Assembly: GCA_963700895.1 (NCBI GenBank)
Contig: CAVOZI010000014.1
Location: 62,001-126,000, forward strand
From: Anderseniella sp963700895
GTDB lineage: Bacteria; Pseudomonadota; Alphaproteobacteria; Rhizobiales; Aestuariivirgaceae
DNA length: 64,000 nucleotides
Direction of reading: 5' to 3'
The notes under the pieces are model-generated. The model saw only the letters and a program-made list of their open reading frames with translations. It ran no database searches and was not told where the DNA came from. Positions within the stretch are counted from its first letter, which is position 1; each line of letters opens with the position of its first letter. Below, in pieces: positions 8,312 to 18,418 of the stretch. A program made the position numbers and the translations under genes.

Positions 8312-9401
8312 ATGACCATCCGCATCGAACATATCTACCGCTATCCGGTGAAGGGCATGCGCGCCGAGCGTCTGGAGCGCGGCCAGCTTGAGGCTGGCGG
8401 CGGGCTGAAACTGGACCGGGCCTTCGCGTTCACCTCAGGCAACCTGCCGCCGCCAGAAGTCAGGCACCGCCTGGTCGCCGTCGAGCAGTTTTCTGCAGAT
8501 GACCTACTATCCGCAGCTTGCAGGCTTTTCGGCAAAGGTGGACCAAGAGGCCGGAATACTGCGCGTCACCTCGCCCGATGAGCACACTGCCACGGCGGCG
8601 CTGGACGGGGCTGACGATGATGCTGTGAACGCGCTAATGAACCGGCATTTCAAGGCAGGACCCAAGGGGCCGATCCGGCTCAACCGCATCAACGCCATGC
8701 CCGGACTCTGGGACTTCGCCGACACTACCGTATCGATCATCAACCAGGCTTCGGTCGAGTGGCTTGAATACGTGAGCGCCATGACGCTGTCGGGCTTGCG
8801 GTTCCGCGGCAACATCTATGTCAGCGGGCTGGAGCCCTGGGAGGAGTTTTCGCTAGTGGGCCAAACGGTGCGCATCGGCAAGGCGCGGCTGAAGCTGCTC
8901 AGGCCGGCCATGCGCTGCGCCGCCACCGCGGCTGATCCGTGGTCGGGCGACACCTCCATCGATGTGCCAGGCATGATGCGGCATTACCTGGGCCACGTGT
9001 TCTGCGGCATCTATGCAAAGGTCATCGAGGCCGGAGACATCTTCGAGGACGACCGGCTGCGCCCGATCGATGACGAGCCGTTCAACCCGGCATCGGTGGT
9101 GCCCGCGCCAACGCCGGACCCGCTGCTGTGGCCGCGCGCGGCAATTGCGGAACGCGGCAGCGACGGCGCCGTGTCGCTCACACCGGCAGACGGCAACTGG
9201 CCATTCCTGCCCGCCAATGCCGGGGCGCGGGTCATCGTGCATCCGGGCCTCGATCACATGGGCGAGCCGGTCCGTGCGGCACTCGGCCATACCTCCTCAC
9301 CCGGACAGATGGTGCTGACAGGCGACGGGCTTGACGGGCTGTTCGACGGCGCAAGGGTGATCGTCTCCGGTCCAGTGCCGCTGGGCAAGGGCCGCGCCTG
9401 A
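8312..9401 (+). CDS. MOSC-domain protein (frameshifted as read)
   Basis: About 362 residues after correction. The N-terminal beta-barrel (MTIRIEHIYRYPVKGM) and the C-terminal MOSC fold match the YcbX/MOSC family, which handles a molybdenum cofactor-bound sulfur; the C-terminal part holds the conserved Cys of RPAMRCAATAADP. The frame breaks in the TTTT run 8489-8492. Dropping one T joins VEQF to LQMTYYPQL, which restores the expected continuous protein. The last ~110 residues differ from short MOSC proteins and resemble a FKBP-like tail. It shares a transcript with the EamA gene. A link to molybdenum enzymes such as the formate dehydrogenase at 31 kb is possible but not shown. Confidence 0.75.
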
Positions 9402-9404
9402 ACG

Positions 9405-10589
9405 TCATATCAGCGGCAGGCGTATGTAGCGGCCGGGATTGTCAGGGTTGGCGTACTTGTTCATGGCTCCATGTTCGAGATAGTGCCGGTGCAGGTGCCT
9501 GAGCTTGTCCGGTGACAGCGTAACGCCCAGCCCTGGGCCTTCCGGCACCCGGACAACGTTGTTCCTCGGGCGGAACGGGCCTTCCTCGATCACGTCAAAC
9601 GGCTGCATGCGAAGCAGCGACTGGTTGGGCTTGGTAATCCAGCTCTGGCTGGCGCACAGGTGCATGTAGGCGGCCGTCGCCACGCCCGAGTCGCCCGAAT
9701 AGCACCAGAAGCCGATGCCGAACTGTTCGCAGGCGCCGATAAACTTCAGCGTGCGGGCGAAGCCGCCATGACCTGCGATATTGGTGACGATATTGTCCGG
9801 TACGCCCAGCGCCACGGCCTTGGGCAGGTCGAGATTGTGCGAGGAAAACGCCAGCCGGGTATGCGGCCTCAGCCGCGCCATGTCCTCGTAGGTGCCGACC
9901 GGGTCCTCCCAGCAATCGACACCGAGTTCCTCGAAGGCCGGCGCCAGCATGCGCGCGGTGGCGACCGTGTAGGCGTGGTTCGAATCCGCCCTGAGCAGGG
10001 CGTCATCGCCGATGGCCTTGCGCACCGCCGTGGCCAGCCGGACGGCGTCCTTCGGATCGGCGTCCGAGACCTTGCCCTCGAACATGGTGGAGCCGTGCTC
10101 GTCCCTCATTCGGGCGCAATAGTCCGCCACCGCTTCCGGGCTGTCTTCGCCACCCTTGCCGCCGTCAGCCACCCGATAGGCGAAGTATTCGGTAAACGCG
10201 ATGTCCTTGCGCACCGCGCCGCCAAGCAACTGGTAGACCGGCTGGTTCCAGGCCTTGCCGCGCAGGTCCCACAACGCCATTTCCACCCCGCCCCAGACGG
10301 CCGTGCCCGCCAGTTCCGAGACAGACTGAACGCCGCGCGAAGACGGCAGGCAGACCAGTTCGCAGCCAGTGATGTCCAGCGGATCACGGCCAAGGAGCGC
10401 ACCGGCAAAGCGGCCGTTGATCATGTCGGCAGCAGCGGCAGAGGGTGCTTCACCGATGCCGGTGAGGCCTTCGTCGGTCTCGATCTCGATGATCGTCTGG
10501 GTGAACCCGGGCAGCTCGCCGTAGGACCAGATATAGGCCGCCTCAAGCGGCACGTTCACGGGGGTGGCCCGGACGGCAGTGATCTTCAT
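9405..10589 (-). CDS. Mandelate racemase/muconate lactonizing enzyme family protein
   Basis: A 394-residue enolase-superfamily enzyme. Seen: the N-terminal capping domain, then the barrel with FEGKV (Lys about 173), the metal ligands in RADSN (Asp 202) and WEDP (Glu 228), and a third-ligand region around FSSHNLD (250). A later GHGG and CYSGDSG complete the barrel. Such enzymes abstract an alpha proton from a carboxylate, usually in sugar-acid dehydration or racemisation. The start at 10589 (MKITAVRATPV) is typical of the family. It is divergent from the Ldh-family gene, and the pair suggests a sugar-acid or hydroxy-acid pathway. The substrate is unknown. Confidence 0.85.
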   Translation of the reverse strand: MKITAVRATPVNVPLEAAYIWSYGELPGFTQTIIEIETDEGLTGIGEAPSAAAADMINGRFAGALLGRDPLDITGCELVCLPSSRGVQSVSELAGTAVWGGVEMALWDLRGKAWNQPVYQLLGGAVRKDIAFTEYFAYRVADGGKGGEDSPEAVADYCARMRDEHGSTMFEGKVSDADPKDAVRLATAVRKAIGDDALLRADSNHAYTVATARMLAPAFEELGVDCWEDPVGTYEDMARLRPHTRLAFSSHNLDLPKAVALGVPDNIVTNIAGHGGFARTLKFIGACEQFGIGFWCYSGDSGVATAAYMHLCASQSWITKPNQSLLRMQPFDVIEEGPFRPRNNVVRVPEGPGLGVTLSPDKLRHLHRHYLEHGAMNKYANPDNPGRYIRLPLI

Positions 10590-10668
10590 CGATGTCCATT
10601 TCCGTTTGAAATTCCACCAGTGAAGGTGGCAGGCTGAGCCGGTAACGGTCAACACCATAGAGATGCAC

Positions 10669-11673
10669 ATGCCGACGTTGAGCCTGAATGACATCGAACA
10701 GCTTACACACACCGCCCTCGCCGGGTCCGGTGCGGAAGGGCTGCAACTTGACCAGACCGTTTCGGCCATCATCGAAGCGGAGGCTGATGGCCTGCGCACC
10801 GTCGGGCTGGGCTACCTTCCCACCTATTGCGAGCACCTGCGTTGCGGCAAGGTGAACGGCAAGGCGAAGCCCGCCCATGAGCAGGTGGCGCCATCCGCAA
10901 TCGCCAGCGACGCAAGTCAAGGCTTCTCGTTCGCCGCCTTTCACGAGGCGATGAACGACTTCCACGACCTCGCCCACGGGCAGGGTGTGGCGGCGCTTGC
11001 CATCCGCAACTCCACCTCGGCCGGTGTGCTGGGCTGGTTCGTGGAGCGCACCGCGAAGGCCGGGCTGATCGGGCTATGCTTTGCCAACTCGTCTGCCCTG
11101 ATGGCGCCCCATGGCGGCAAGCGCCGGTTCTTCGGCACCAATCCGCTGGCCTACTCGGTGCCGCGCGGCAACGGGCTGCCGCCGCTGATCGCCGACATGG
11201 CGACGTCGCAGGTGGCCTATGTGACGGTCAAGGACCATGCCGAGAAGGGCAAGTCCATCCCCCCTGGCTGGGGCGTGGACAAGGACGGCAAGCCGACCAC
11301 CGATCCCAACGACGTGCTGAACGGCGGCGCCATGGCGCCGGCGGGCGGCTACAAGGGCATGTTGCTGGCACTGCTGGTGGACGTGCTGGCAGGCGGCCTC
11401 GCCGGTCCCAACTTCGCCTTCCAGGCGTCGAGCTTCGGCAGCAACGAAGGCGGGCCGCCGGATGTCGGGCAATTCCTGATCGCCATCGCGCCGCAGGCGT
11501 TCGGCAATCATGGCGACTTCTCAGAGCGGCTCGAAGTCATGCTGGAAGCGTTGTGCGAGGACGACGGCGTGCGCTTGCCGGGAGACAGCCGCTGGGCAAA
11601 CCGGGAGAAAGCCGCGCATGATGGCATCGAGGTGCCCGACAGCCTTATTGAAACGCTGAAGTCCTACGGCTGA
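10669..11673 (+). CDS. Ldh-family (malate/lactate dehydrogenase type 2) oxidoreductase
   Basis: About 334 residues of the NAD(P)-dependent Ldh2/MDH2 fold, unrelated to classical Rossmann malate dehydrogenase. Family members reduce 2-keto acids or act on delta-1-piperideine/pyrroline-2-carboxylate and ureidoglycolate. Seen: the family patterns EADGLRTVG, FGTNPLAYSVPR, IADMATSQVA and GYKGMLLALLVDVL. An ATG two codons earlier (10663) is an alternative start. The 79-base gap to the divergent enolase-superfamily gene must hold both promoters, and a shared sugar-acid pathway is likely. The 3' end overlaps the MocR gene by ten bases. Confidence 0.85.
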   Translation: MPTLSLNDIEQLTHTALAGSGAEGLQLDQTVSAIIEAEADGLRTVGLGYLPTYCEHLRCGKVNGKAKPAHEQVAPSAIASDASQGFSFAAFHEAMNDFHDLAHGQGVAALAIRNSTSAGVLGWFVERTAKAGLIGLCFANSSALMAPHGGKRRFFGTNPLAYSVPRGNGLPPLIADMATSQVAYVTVKDHAEKGKSIPPGWGVDKDGKPTTDPNDVLNGGAMAPAGGYKGMLLALLVDVLAGGLAGPNFAFQASSFGSNEGGPPDVGQFLIAIAPQAFGNHGDFSERLEVMLEALCEDDGVRLPGDSRWANREKAAHDGIEVPDSLIETLKSYG

Positions 11674-13118
11674 AGCAGTGCGGCGAGCTTCCGGCAGGCC
11701 GCATCAAGTTCGGTTTCATCAAGGCCGGAATATCCCATCAGCACGCCCTGCATCGCGGCCTTGCCATGACAGAACGACGATAGCGGCCGGAGCGACAAGC
11801 CGTGGCGCCGAGCGCGCTCAGACAGTTCGACATCGTCCATCCTCGCTGCAAGACCTGCGCCGAGCCGCGCGGTCAGATGCATGCCGCCGGCCTCCGGTTC
11901 CACCTCAAGCAATCCCGGCAGGTGCCTGCCCACCGCCTCGACCAGAGCCTGCTGGCGGGCGGCGTAAATGCGGCGCATGCGCCGGATGTGAGTGGCAAAC
12001 CTGCCTGACGCCATGAAGTGCGCCAAAGCCGGCTGGGCCACTGCAGATGCCATCGCGCCGCGCGCCTCCAGCACGGCCATGAAGCGCGGCGTCAATTGCG
12101 GTGGCAGCACCAGATAACCGAGCCGCAAGGCGGGCGAGAATACCTTCGAGAACGAACCTAGATAGATTACCCGGCCCGCCTCGCCCAGACCCATCATGGC
12201 TGGCAGCGGGGCGCCGCGGTAACGGTACTCGCTATCGAAATCATCTTCGACGATGAAGGCCTCGTGCCGGTGCGCCCAGTCGAGCAGGTCCAACCGCCTG
12301 GCCAGCGGCATGGAGCAACCCAGCGGGTAATGCCGCGACGGCGTGACGATCGCCAGGCTGGCAGGAGGCAGCCACAGCGGGTTGAGGCCCTGGCCATCGA
12401 CGGGCTGGGGCAAAACGGTCACGTTGGCAGCGCCCAGCATGGTATGGAACAGACCATAGCCGGGGTCTTCCAGGACCACTTTCTTTCCGGTCAGCCTGAG
12501 CGCCTCCACAAGCAATTGCAAAGCATCTGCCCCACCGGCGGTAACGATGACGTCCGACGGCTGGCACGCCAGGCCTCGCCAGAGATACAGATGCCGGGCG
12601 ATGGCTTCGCGCAGTGGACCATGGCCGGCCTGCGTGACGTTGCCAAACCCGGCGGGCCCCTGTTCACGCCAGCAACGCTCGAGTAGCCGTGACCACTCCT
12701 TGTGCGGAAACAACCTGTCGTCCAGTGCAGCCGGCTGGAATGGCACCACCGCAGCGCGGTTTGCCCGCAACGGCCTGAATACGTGCCCGGGACGCGGGGT
12801 GCCGGGCGACAGAAGTGTTTCCGGCAGATTCGGCACCACAAACAGGCCCTGACCGTGGCGGCCTTCCGCATACCCTTCGGCCACCAGTTGATCCATCGAC
12901 GTCGTGACGGTGATGCGCGATACGCCAAGATCCTTCGCCAGCGCCCGGCTGGCTGGCAATCGCTCGCCGGGCAGGATGCGGCCGGAAAGTATCAACCCCC
13001 GCAATTGTCCGGTCAGTTGGACATGCAGCGGTTGATCAGCCGCCTTGTCCAGACTGATGGCCGCGATGGCCGCGTCCTCGGTGCCCGAACCTATAGTGGA
13101 CCTGTCAAAATTTGTCAT
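11664..13118 (-). CDS. MocR-type regulator (GntR winged helix fused to aminotransferase)
   Basis: A 484-residue transcription factor. Seen: an N-terminal GntR winged helix (about 25-95, with GERLPASRALAKDLGVSR), then a fold-type I aminotransferase-like domain with YLGSFSKVFSP carrying the PLP lysine. Family members such as PdxR and GabR sense PLP or amines and bind the divergent promoter. The start at 13118 (MTNFDRST) removes a spurious N-terminal extension. It faces a pyridoxamine-phosphate-oxidase-like gene across 73 bases that contain a perfect inverted repeat. This arrangement strongly suggests control of the three flavin-barrel genes and of itself. Confidence 0.88.
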   Translation of the reverse strand: MTNFDRSTIGSGTEDAAIAAISLDKAADQPLHVQLTGQLRGLILSGRILPGERLPASRALAKDLGVSRITVTTSMDQLVAEGYAEGRHGQGLFVVPNLPETLLSPGTPRPGHVFRPLRANRAAVVPFQPAALDDRLFPHKEWSRLLERCWREQGPAGFGNVTQAGHGPLREAIARHLYLWRGLACQPSDVIVTAGGADALQLLVEALRLTGKKVVLEDPGYGLFHTMLGAANVTVLPQPVDGQGLNPLWLPPASLAIVTPSRHYPLGCSMPLARRLDLLDWAHRHEAFIVEDDFDSEYRYRGAPLPAMMGLGEAGRVIYLGSFSKVFSPALRLGYLVLPPQLTPRFMAVLEARGAMASAVAQPALAHFMASGRFATHIRRMRRIYAARQQALVEAVGRHLPGLLEVEPEAGGMHLTARLGAGLAARMDDVELSERARRHGLSLRPLSSFCHGKAAMQGVLMGYSGLDETELDAACRKLAALLQP

Positions 13119-13120
13119 AT

Positions 13121-13140
13121 TGGCTATTTCTCCATAGCCA
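13121..13140. promoter_or_regulatory. Candidate MocR operator
   Basis: A perfect inverted repeat TGGCTAT-N6-ATAGCCA lies two bases upstream of the MocR start codon and 52 bases from the divergent oxidase-like gene. Position and symmetry fit autoregulation plus control of the divergent operon; binding is inferred. Confidence 0.5.
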
Positions 13141-13191
13141 TACTTCACGTCATCTGGTGCCTCGTCAAACCCGTTTCGAGAGGATCCAGCA

Positions 13192-13848
<657 letters not shown>

Positions 13849-13861
13849 GGGAGATTTACCC

Positions 13862-14308
13862 GTGCTTGCAGCTGAAATGCAGTCGATTATCACCACGCAT
13901 TCATGCGGGTTCGTCGCCACCATCGATGGTCACGGCAGGCCCGTCGTCTCGCCCAAGGCGACCTTCGTGGTGGTCGACGCGCGCACCATCGCCTGCGGCA
14001 ACATCCGCTCGCCCGGCACGGCGCGGAACCTGCGCGCCAGCCCTGCGTGCGAGATCTGCTTCCTCGATCCGCTGGCGCGCAAGGCAGTGCGCGTCAAGGC
14101 GACTGGTGAGGTGGTGCCACGGGCAGCGGCAGCAGCAGAGCTGGTGGCGAAGTTCGAACAGGCATGGGCGGACTACCTGCCCCACATGACCGGCTTCTTC
14201 GTGTTCAAGATTGCCGAAGCGCAACTGGTGCTGTCGCCGGCCTATGATTACGGGCATACACGCGAAGAGCTGGTGGCCAGCAACAAGGCGAAGATGGCCT
14301 CACTTTAG
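13862..14308 (+). CDS. PPOX-class FMN-binding protein
   Basis: A 148-residue single-domain split barrel (residues about 8-110: GFVATIDGHGRPVVSPKA, then RTIACGNIRSPGTARNLR, where Arg/Thr residues contact the FMN phosphate). The start is GTG at 13862, supported by GGGAG upstream; an ATG five codons later is the alternative. It sits between two other flavin-barrel genes. The substrate is unknown, and by family it is an FMN- or F420-type oxidoreductase. Confidence 0.8.
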   Translation: MLAAEMQSIITTHSCGFVATIDGHGRPVVSPKATFVVVDARTIACGNIRSPGTARNLRASPACEICFLDPLARKAVRVKATGEVVPRAAAAAELVAKFEQAWADYLPHMTGFFVFKIAEAQLVLSPAYDYGHTREELVASNKAKMASL

Positions 14309-14319
14309 GAGCACGAACC

Positions 14320-14979
14320 TTGTCAGACCGCATCTACGCCAAGCCTGACTGGCGCGAAACCCGGTTGCCGGTCCTCACTGGCGCCATCACGTCGATACGG
14401 CTGGCGGCGCTGGTGTCCGCCGCACCGGACGGACTGAAGATCACTCACCTGCCGCTGAGCGTCCGGCAAGACGATGATGGCAGCATCAGGCTGGCGGGGC
14501 ACTTTGCCCGCGCCAACGATCACTGGAAGCTGCTGCAGCAGCCGGGCATCGCCACCGCCGCCATCTTCCAGGGCCCGCACACCTACATCTCGCCGTCCAA
14601 CTACGCCACCAAGCAGGAGACCGGCAAGGTGGTGCCGACCTGGGCCTACATCGTGGTGCATGCGCACGGAATGGCGCAGGTTATGGATGACCGGGACTGG
14701 ATGCTGGAACTGGTGAACGAGTTGACCGACCAGCACGAGGCGGCGCGGGAGCAGGCGTGGAAAGTGTCGGACGCGCCCGATGACTACATCAACGTGATGC
14801 TGCGCGGCATTGTAGGGGTGGAACTGGCGGTCGAGCGACTGGAAGGCGTGTGGAAGCTCAACCAGCACCGGCCGATGCAGGACCGGCACAGCACGGTGAC
14901 GGGACTGACCGGCTCGGACAGCGAGCAGGAACGGGCTATCGGCCAAGCCATGCGGGATACGCTCAGCGGCTCTTCCTAA
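14320..14979 (+). CDS. PaiB-like FMN-binding protein
   Basis: A 219-residue protein of the PaiB (FMN_bind_2) family, which in Bacillus is described as a negative transcriptional regulator of sporulation and protease genes. Seen: HLPLSVRQDD, GHFARANDHWK, GPHTYISPSNY and VPTWAYIVVHAHG, the family's hallmark strings. The TTG start at 14320 is chosen because AGGAG lies eight bases upstream. It is the third split-barrel gene of the MocR-linked operon. The 3' end overlaps the convergent channel gene by 17 bases. A regulatory role is not established for this branch. Confidence 0.85.
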   Translation: MSDRIYAKPDWRETRLPVLTGAITSIRLAALVSAAPDGLKITHLPLSVRQDDDGSIRLAGHFARANDHWKLLQQPGIATAAIFQGPHTYISPSNYATKQETGKVVPTWAYIVVHAHGMAQVMDDRDWMLELVNELTDQHEAAREQAWKVSDAPDDYINVMLRGIVGVELAVERLEGVWKLNQHRPMQDRHSTVTGLTGSDSEQERAIGQAMRDTLSGSS

Positions 14980-15373
14980 GCAGTTCCACCATGAAGGCGG
15001 TGGACCAGCCGAACATCAGGAAGCCGTTCGCACCGATCATTGCCGACAGCAGCCGCCATTCCACCGGCAGCGTAATGTCGCCAAACCCGAGCGTCGTGTA
15101 GCAGACAAGCGAAAAGTATACCGCAGGCTCCAGACCCGCTTCGGCACCGGTGGCAATCAGCACGAAAGCCCACAGCCACACATTGATGGTCATGCCGGCA
15201 AGCACGATCAGCATGGCGATGGAAATGAACACCGTACCGGCCATGCGCCGGAAGCGATGCCGCGTCCACGCCAGCACCGGCTCATGGCGGCGGGTCATCA
15301 GGCCGAAGACCTCGGCCTGGATGGCCACCGTGGCGATGATCACGATGGAGCCGATGGCAAGCTGGATCAGCAT
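14963..15373 (-). CDS. Minimal potassium-channel pore protein
   Basis: A 136-residue membrane protein of the Ion_trans_2 type. It shows an N-terminal helix (1-22), a second helix (about 46-76), a pore loop with the filter TTLGFGD (93-99), and a final helix (105-130). K+ channels normally read TVGYGD or TTVGFGD, so this is a slight variant. No RCK or cyclic-nucleotide domain is present, hence gating would be unregulated or through other subunits. It ends inside the convergent PaiB-like gene and starts 14 bases after the dipeptidase stop on the same strand, so it may be co-transcribed with it. Confidence 0.8.
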   Translation of the reverse strand: MLIQLAIGSIVIIATVAIQAEVFGLMTRRHEPVLAWTRHRFRRMAGTVFISIAMLIVLAGMTINVWLWAFVLIATGAEAGLEPAVYFSLVCYTTLGFGDITLPVEWRLLSAMIGANGFLMFGWSTAFMVELLRKSR

Positions 15374-15386
15374 GACGGCGGGTATC

Positions 15387-16778
15387 TCAAGGCGCCGCCA
15401 GCTCGCCGATGATGCGCACCCATGAGCGGATGCCCTTGTGGAAGCACTTCAGGTTGTACTTCTCGTTGGGCGAATGCAGCGCGTCATCAGGCAGGCCAAA
15501 GCCGACCAGCAGCGACTTCATGCCCAGAATGTCCTCGAAAGCGCGCACGACCGGGATCGAACCACCGCAACCCATCATAACCGCCGGCTTGTTCCATTCG
15601 TCCTCGAGCGCCTTCGACGCCTTCTTCAGCCATGGATTGTCTTCCGGAATCTCGATGCCGGGCGAGCCTTCGCCGCGCCCGCCCCAGCGCACCTGGCAGC
15701 CGTCCGGCAAGCGTTCCTCGACGAACTTGCGGAACACCTTGATGATGTGGTCCGGGTCCTGCTTGCCGACGAGGCGCATGGACACTTTCGCCGTGGCCTC
15801 GGACGGAATGACGGTCTTGGTGCCCTTGCCCGTATAGCCGCCGAAAATGCCGTTGACCTCCAGCGTGGGCCGCGACCAGGTCATCTCCAGTACCGAGCAG
15901 CCCTTCTCGCCGGCGGGCGTGGTCAGGCCAACGTCGCCAAGGAACTTCGCCTCGTCGAAATTCAGGCCTTTCCACTGAGCCGCCGTCGCCTCGGGCAGTT
16001 CCGGCACGCCGTCATAGAACCCGGGAATGGTGATGCGGCCATCGGCATCACGCATGTCCGACAGGACCTTCATCAGCACGTGGATAGGGTTGTGCGCGGC
16101 ACCGCCATAGAAGCCCGAATGCAGGTCGATGCGCGGGCCGATGATCGTCACCTCCTCGTGGACAAGACCACGCAGGCGGGTGGAGATGGCGGGCGTGTCG
16201 GGATCCCACATGCCGGTGTCGCACACCAGCGCCACGGCACGGCTCAGTTCGGCGTTGTTGGCCTTTAGGAACGGTTCGAGGCTGGGGCTGCCGGATTCTT
16301 CCTCGCCCTCGCACAACACGGTAACCGAAAAGGGGAGACCTCCGGTCTCATTGATCCATGCGCGGCTGGCCTCTATGAAGGTCATGAGTTGGCCCTTGTC
16401 GTCATTGGCGCCACGGGCATAGATGCGCTCAACACCATCCTTGCCGGTCACGCGCTGTGGCTCGAACGGCGGGGTGTCCCATTTTTCCAGCGGATCGGCT
16501 GGCTGGACGTCGTAGTGACCATAGAACAGGACATGGGGACGGCCTTCGGGGCCCGCGTAATGCGCCACAACCATCGGGTGGCCCGGCGTATCGCGCAAGC
16601 TCGCCCGAAAGCCCATGCCGTTCAGGTCATCGACGAGCCACTGCCCGGCCTTGCGGCACTCGGCCTTGTAGGCGGGGTCAGTCGAGATCGAGGGGATCCG
16701 GAGCAGGTCGAACAGCCGGTTCAGGCTGGCATCGAGGTTGGCATCGACATGATTCAGGATGGCGGCGATATCGCTCAT
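15387..16778 (-). CDS. M20-family dipeptidase
   Basis: A 463-residue zinc metallopeptidase of the ArgE/DapE/carnosinase group. Seen: FYGHYDVQP (first zinc His and Asp), ANDDKGQ (bridging Asp), EGEEESGS (catalytic and metal Glu), CDTGMWD, and a final ALHSPNE His. The insert between about 200 and 320 is the dimerisation/lid domain (HSGFYGG with the conserved His). Cytosolic, it cleaves dipeptides or related amides. The start at 16778 (MSDIAAIL) fits the family. The promoter lies in the 89-base gap to the divergent SLC13 gene. Confidence 0.92.
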   Translation of the reverse strand: MSDIAAILNHVDANLDASLNRLFDLLRIPSISTDPAYKAECRKAGQWLVDDLNGMGFRASLRDTPGHPMVVAHYAGPEGRPHVLFYGHYDVQPADPLEKWDTPPFEPQRVTGKDGVERIYARGANDDKGQLMTFIEASRAWINETGGLPFSVTVLCEGEEESGSPSLEPFLKANNAELSRAVALVCDTGMWDPDTPAISTRLRGLVHEEVTIIGPRIDLHSGFYGGAAHNPIHVLMKVLSDMRDADGRITIPGFYDGVPELPEATAAQWKGLNFDEAKFLGDVGLTTPAGEKGCSVLEMTWSRPTLEVNGIFGGYTGKGTKTVIPSEATAKVSMRLVGKQDPDHIIKVFRKFVEERLPDGCQVRWGGRGEGSPGIEIPEDNPWLKKASKALEDEWNKPAVMMGCGGSIPVVRAFEDILGMKSLLVGFGLPDDALHSPNEKYNLKCFHKGIRSWVRIIGELAAP

Positions 16779-16867
16779 CGGGCGAAGCACTCCGGTATTT
16801 CAGGTTTGGGGTTGGCTGCCACTGACACTCTCACAAGGGCTTTGTGGGCCGCAAGGGGGCAAGCCGC

Positions 16868-18409
16868 ATGAGTGACGCGCAATTCCAGCTGGCCCGCGAC
16901 AGCCTTCAGGCCGACTTTGGCGAACACCGGCTCCACCGGCTGCAGCGTCATGGCTACCAGCGGTGGGTGCACCTCAAGAACCAGATCGATCTTTACTGGT
17001 TCTGGGAGCGGCGCTGGTTCTTTATCGCACTGTTGCTGTCTTTCGCCTTCCTGCAAACCGGCCCTTACGAAGGCTTGTCACGCGAAGGACAGATCGTGCT
17101 CACCATGTCGATGTTCGCGACGATCCTGTTCATCACCGAACCGGTGCCGCTGCCAACGGTGGCCTTGCTGATCGTGGTGGGACAGGTGGTGCTACTGGGG
17201 ATCGAGTTGACCGAGGTTGCCAAGAGTTTGATGACGGACTCCGTCCTGTTCATTATGGGCGCGCTTATGCTTGCGGTGGCTGTGGTCAAGCAAAAGCTCG
17301 ACCGGCGCATAGCATGGGCCATCGTCAAGGTCACCGGCACCAGCACCGTCCGCATCAGTTTCGGCATCACCCTTACCTGCGGGGTGCTCGCCTCGTTCAT
17401 TGGCGAGCACACGGTGGCGGCAATGATGCTGCCAGTCGGCATCACGCTGATCTCGCTTACGTCCAATGATCCAAAGAAGGTCAAGAATCTCGCCGCCGTG
17501 CTGTTGCTGTCGATCTCCTACGGCTGCGCCATCGCCGGCATCGGCACGCCATCGGGCGGGGCGCGCAACGCCATCATGATCGGCTACTGGCGCGACTTCT
17601 TCTACGACCCCACCAACCCCGAAACACGCCGCTTCCTGGTCGATTACGTGACCTGGATGATGTACGCGTATCCGATTTTCCTGGCACAGCTGCCGGTCGT
17701 GACCGCCGTGCTGTTCTGGACGTTCAAGCCTGAGTATGCCGACCTGTCGCGGGCGGTGACCCGGCTGCGCACCCAGGTGACGCTGGACGGGCCGATCCGC
17801 CCGGCGCAGTGGATGGCAATCATGCTGTTCATCCTGACGGTCATCGGCTGGATCATGTTTTCCGAGCAACTGGGCCTCGGCATCGTGGCCATTGCAGGCG
17901 CGATTGCGTTCCTGGTAGCGGGGCTGGTGCGCTGGGAAGACGTCAACTCTGGCGTCAACTGGGGCGTAGTATTGCTCTATGCGGCGGCGATCTCGCTGGG
18001 CGTGCAAATGAAGGATACTGGTGCAGCCGAATGGGTCGCCCGCAATTTCGTAGAGATGCTGCGGCCAATCGGACTGGCCACCGGGGCGGGCCTCGATGCG
18101 GCCATCGCACTGCTGACGACATTCGTCACCAACACCATGACCGCCGGCGCTGCGATTGCGGTGTTGGGGCCGATCGTGCTGAAGACCGCAAGCGCCGGCG
18201 GGACCGACCCGCTGATCGCCGGTTTCATCGCGGCGATATCTTCTGCCTTCGCCTATATCACTGCGGCGGCGCACCCGGCCTTCACCATTATCTATGCGTC
18301 AGGTTTCCTGACTGGCAAGGACTTCCTCAAGTCGGGCTGGCGCATGACCATCGCCTCGCTGCTGCTGCTGATGTTGTTTGCCTTCGTCTACTGGCCACTG
18401 TTGCGTTAA
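16868..18409 (+). CDS. SLC13/DASS-family anion transporter
   Basis: A 513-residue membrane protein with about 12 helices. Seen: an N-terminal cytoplasmic segment of ~50 residues, two inverted repeats each with a Ser-Asn-Thr-type substrate/sodium motif (CAIAGIGTPSGG near 220 and FVTNTMTAGAAIAVLGP near 420), and a C-terminal hydrophobic end. Members carry dicarboxylates, citrate or sulfate with sodium. The start at 16868 is preceded by AAGGGGG. It is followed after nine bases by a universal stress protein gene, so the two probably form one transcript; the coupling suggests energy or stress-dependent control. Confidence 0.88.
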   Translation: MSDAQFQLARDSLQADFGEHRLHRLQRHGYQRWVHLKNQIDLYWFWERRWFFIALLLSFAFLQTGPYEGLSREGQIVLTMSMFATILFITEPVPLPTVALLIVVGQVVLLGIELTEVAKSLMTDSVLFIMGALMLAVAVVKQKLDRRIAWAIVKVTGTSTVRISFGITLTCGVLASFIGEHTVAAMMLPVGITLISLTSNDPKKVKNLAAVLLLSISYGCAIAGIGTPSGGARNAIMIGYWRDFFYDPTNPETRRFLVDYVTWMMYAYPIFLAQLPVVTAVLFWTFKPEYADLSRAVTRLRTQVTLDGPIRPAQWMAIMLFILTVIGWIMFSEQLGLGIVAIAGAIAFLVAGLVRWEDVNSGVNWGVVLLYAAAISLGVQMKDTGAAEWVARNFVEMLRPIGLATGAGLDAAIALLTTFVTNTMTAGAAIAVLGPIVLKTASAGGTDPLIAGFIAAISSAFAYITAAAHPAFTIIYASGFLTGKDFLKSGWRMTIASLLLLMLFAFVYWPLLR

Positions 18410-18418
18410 GATATAAAC

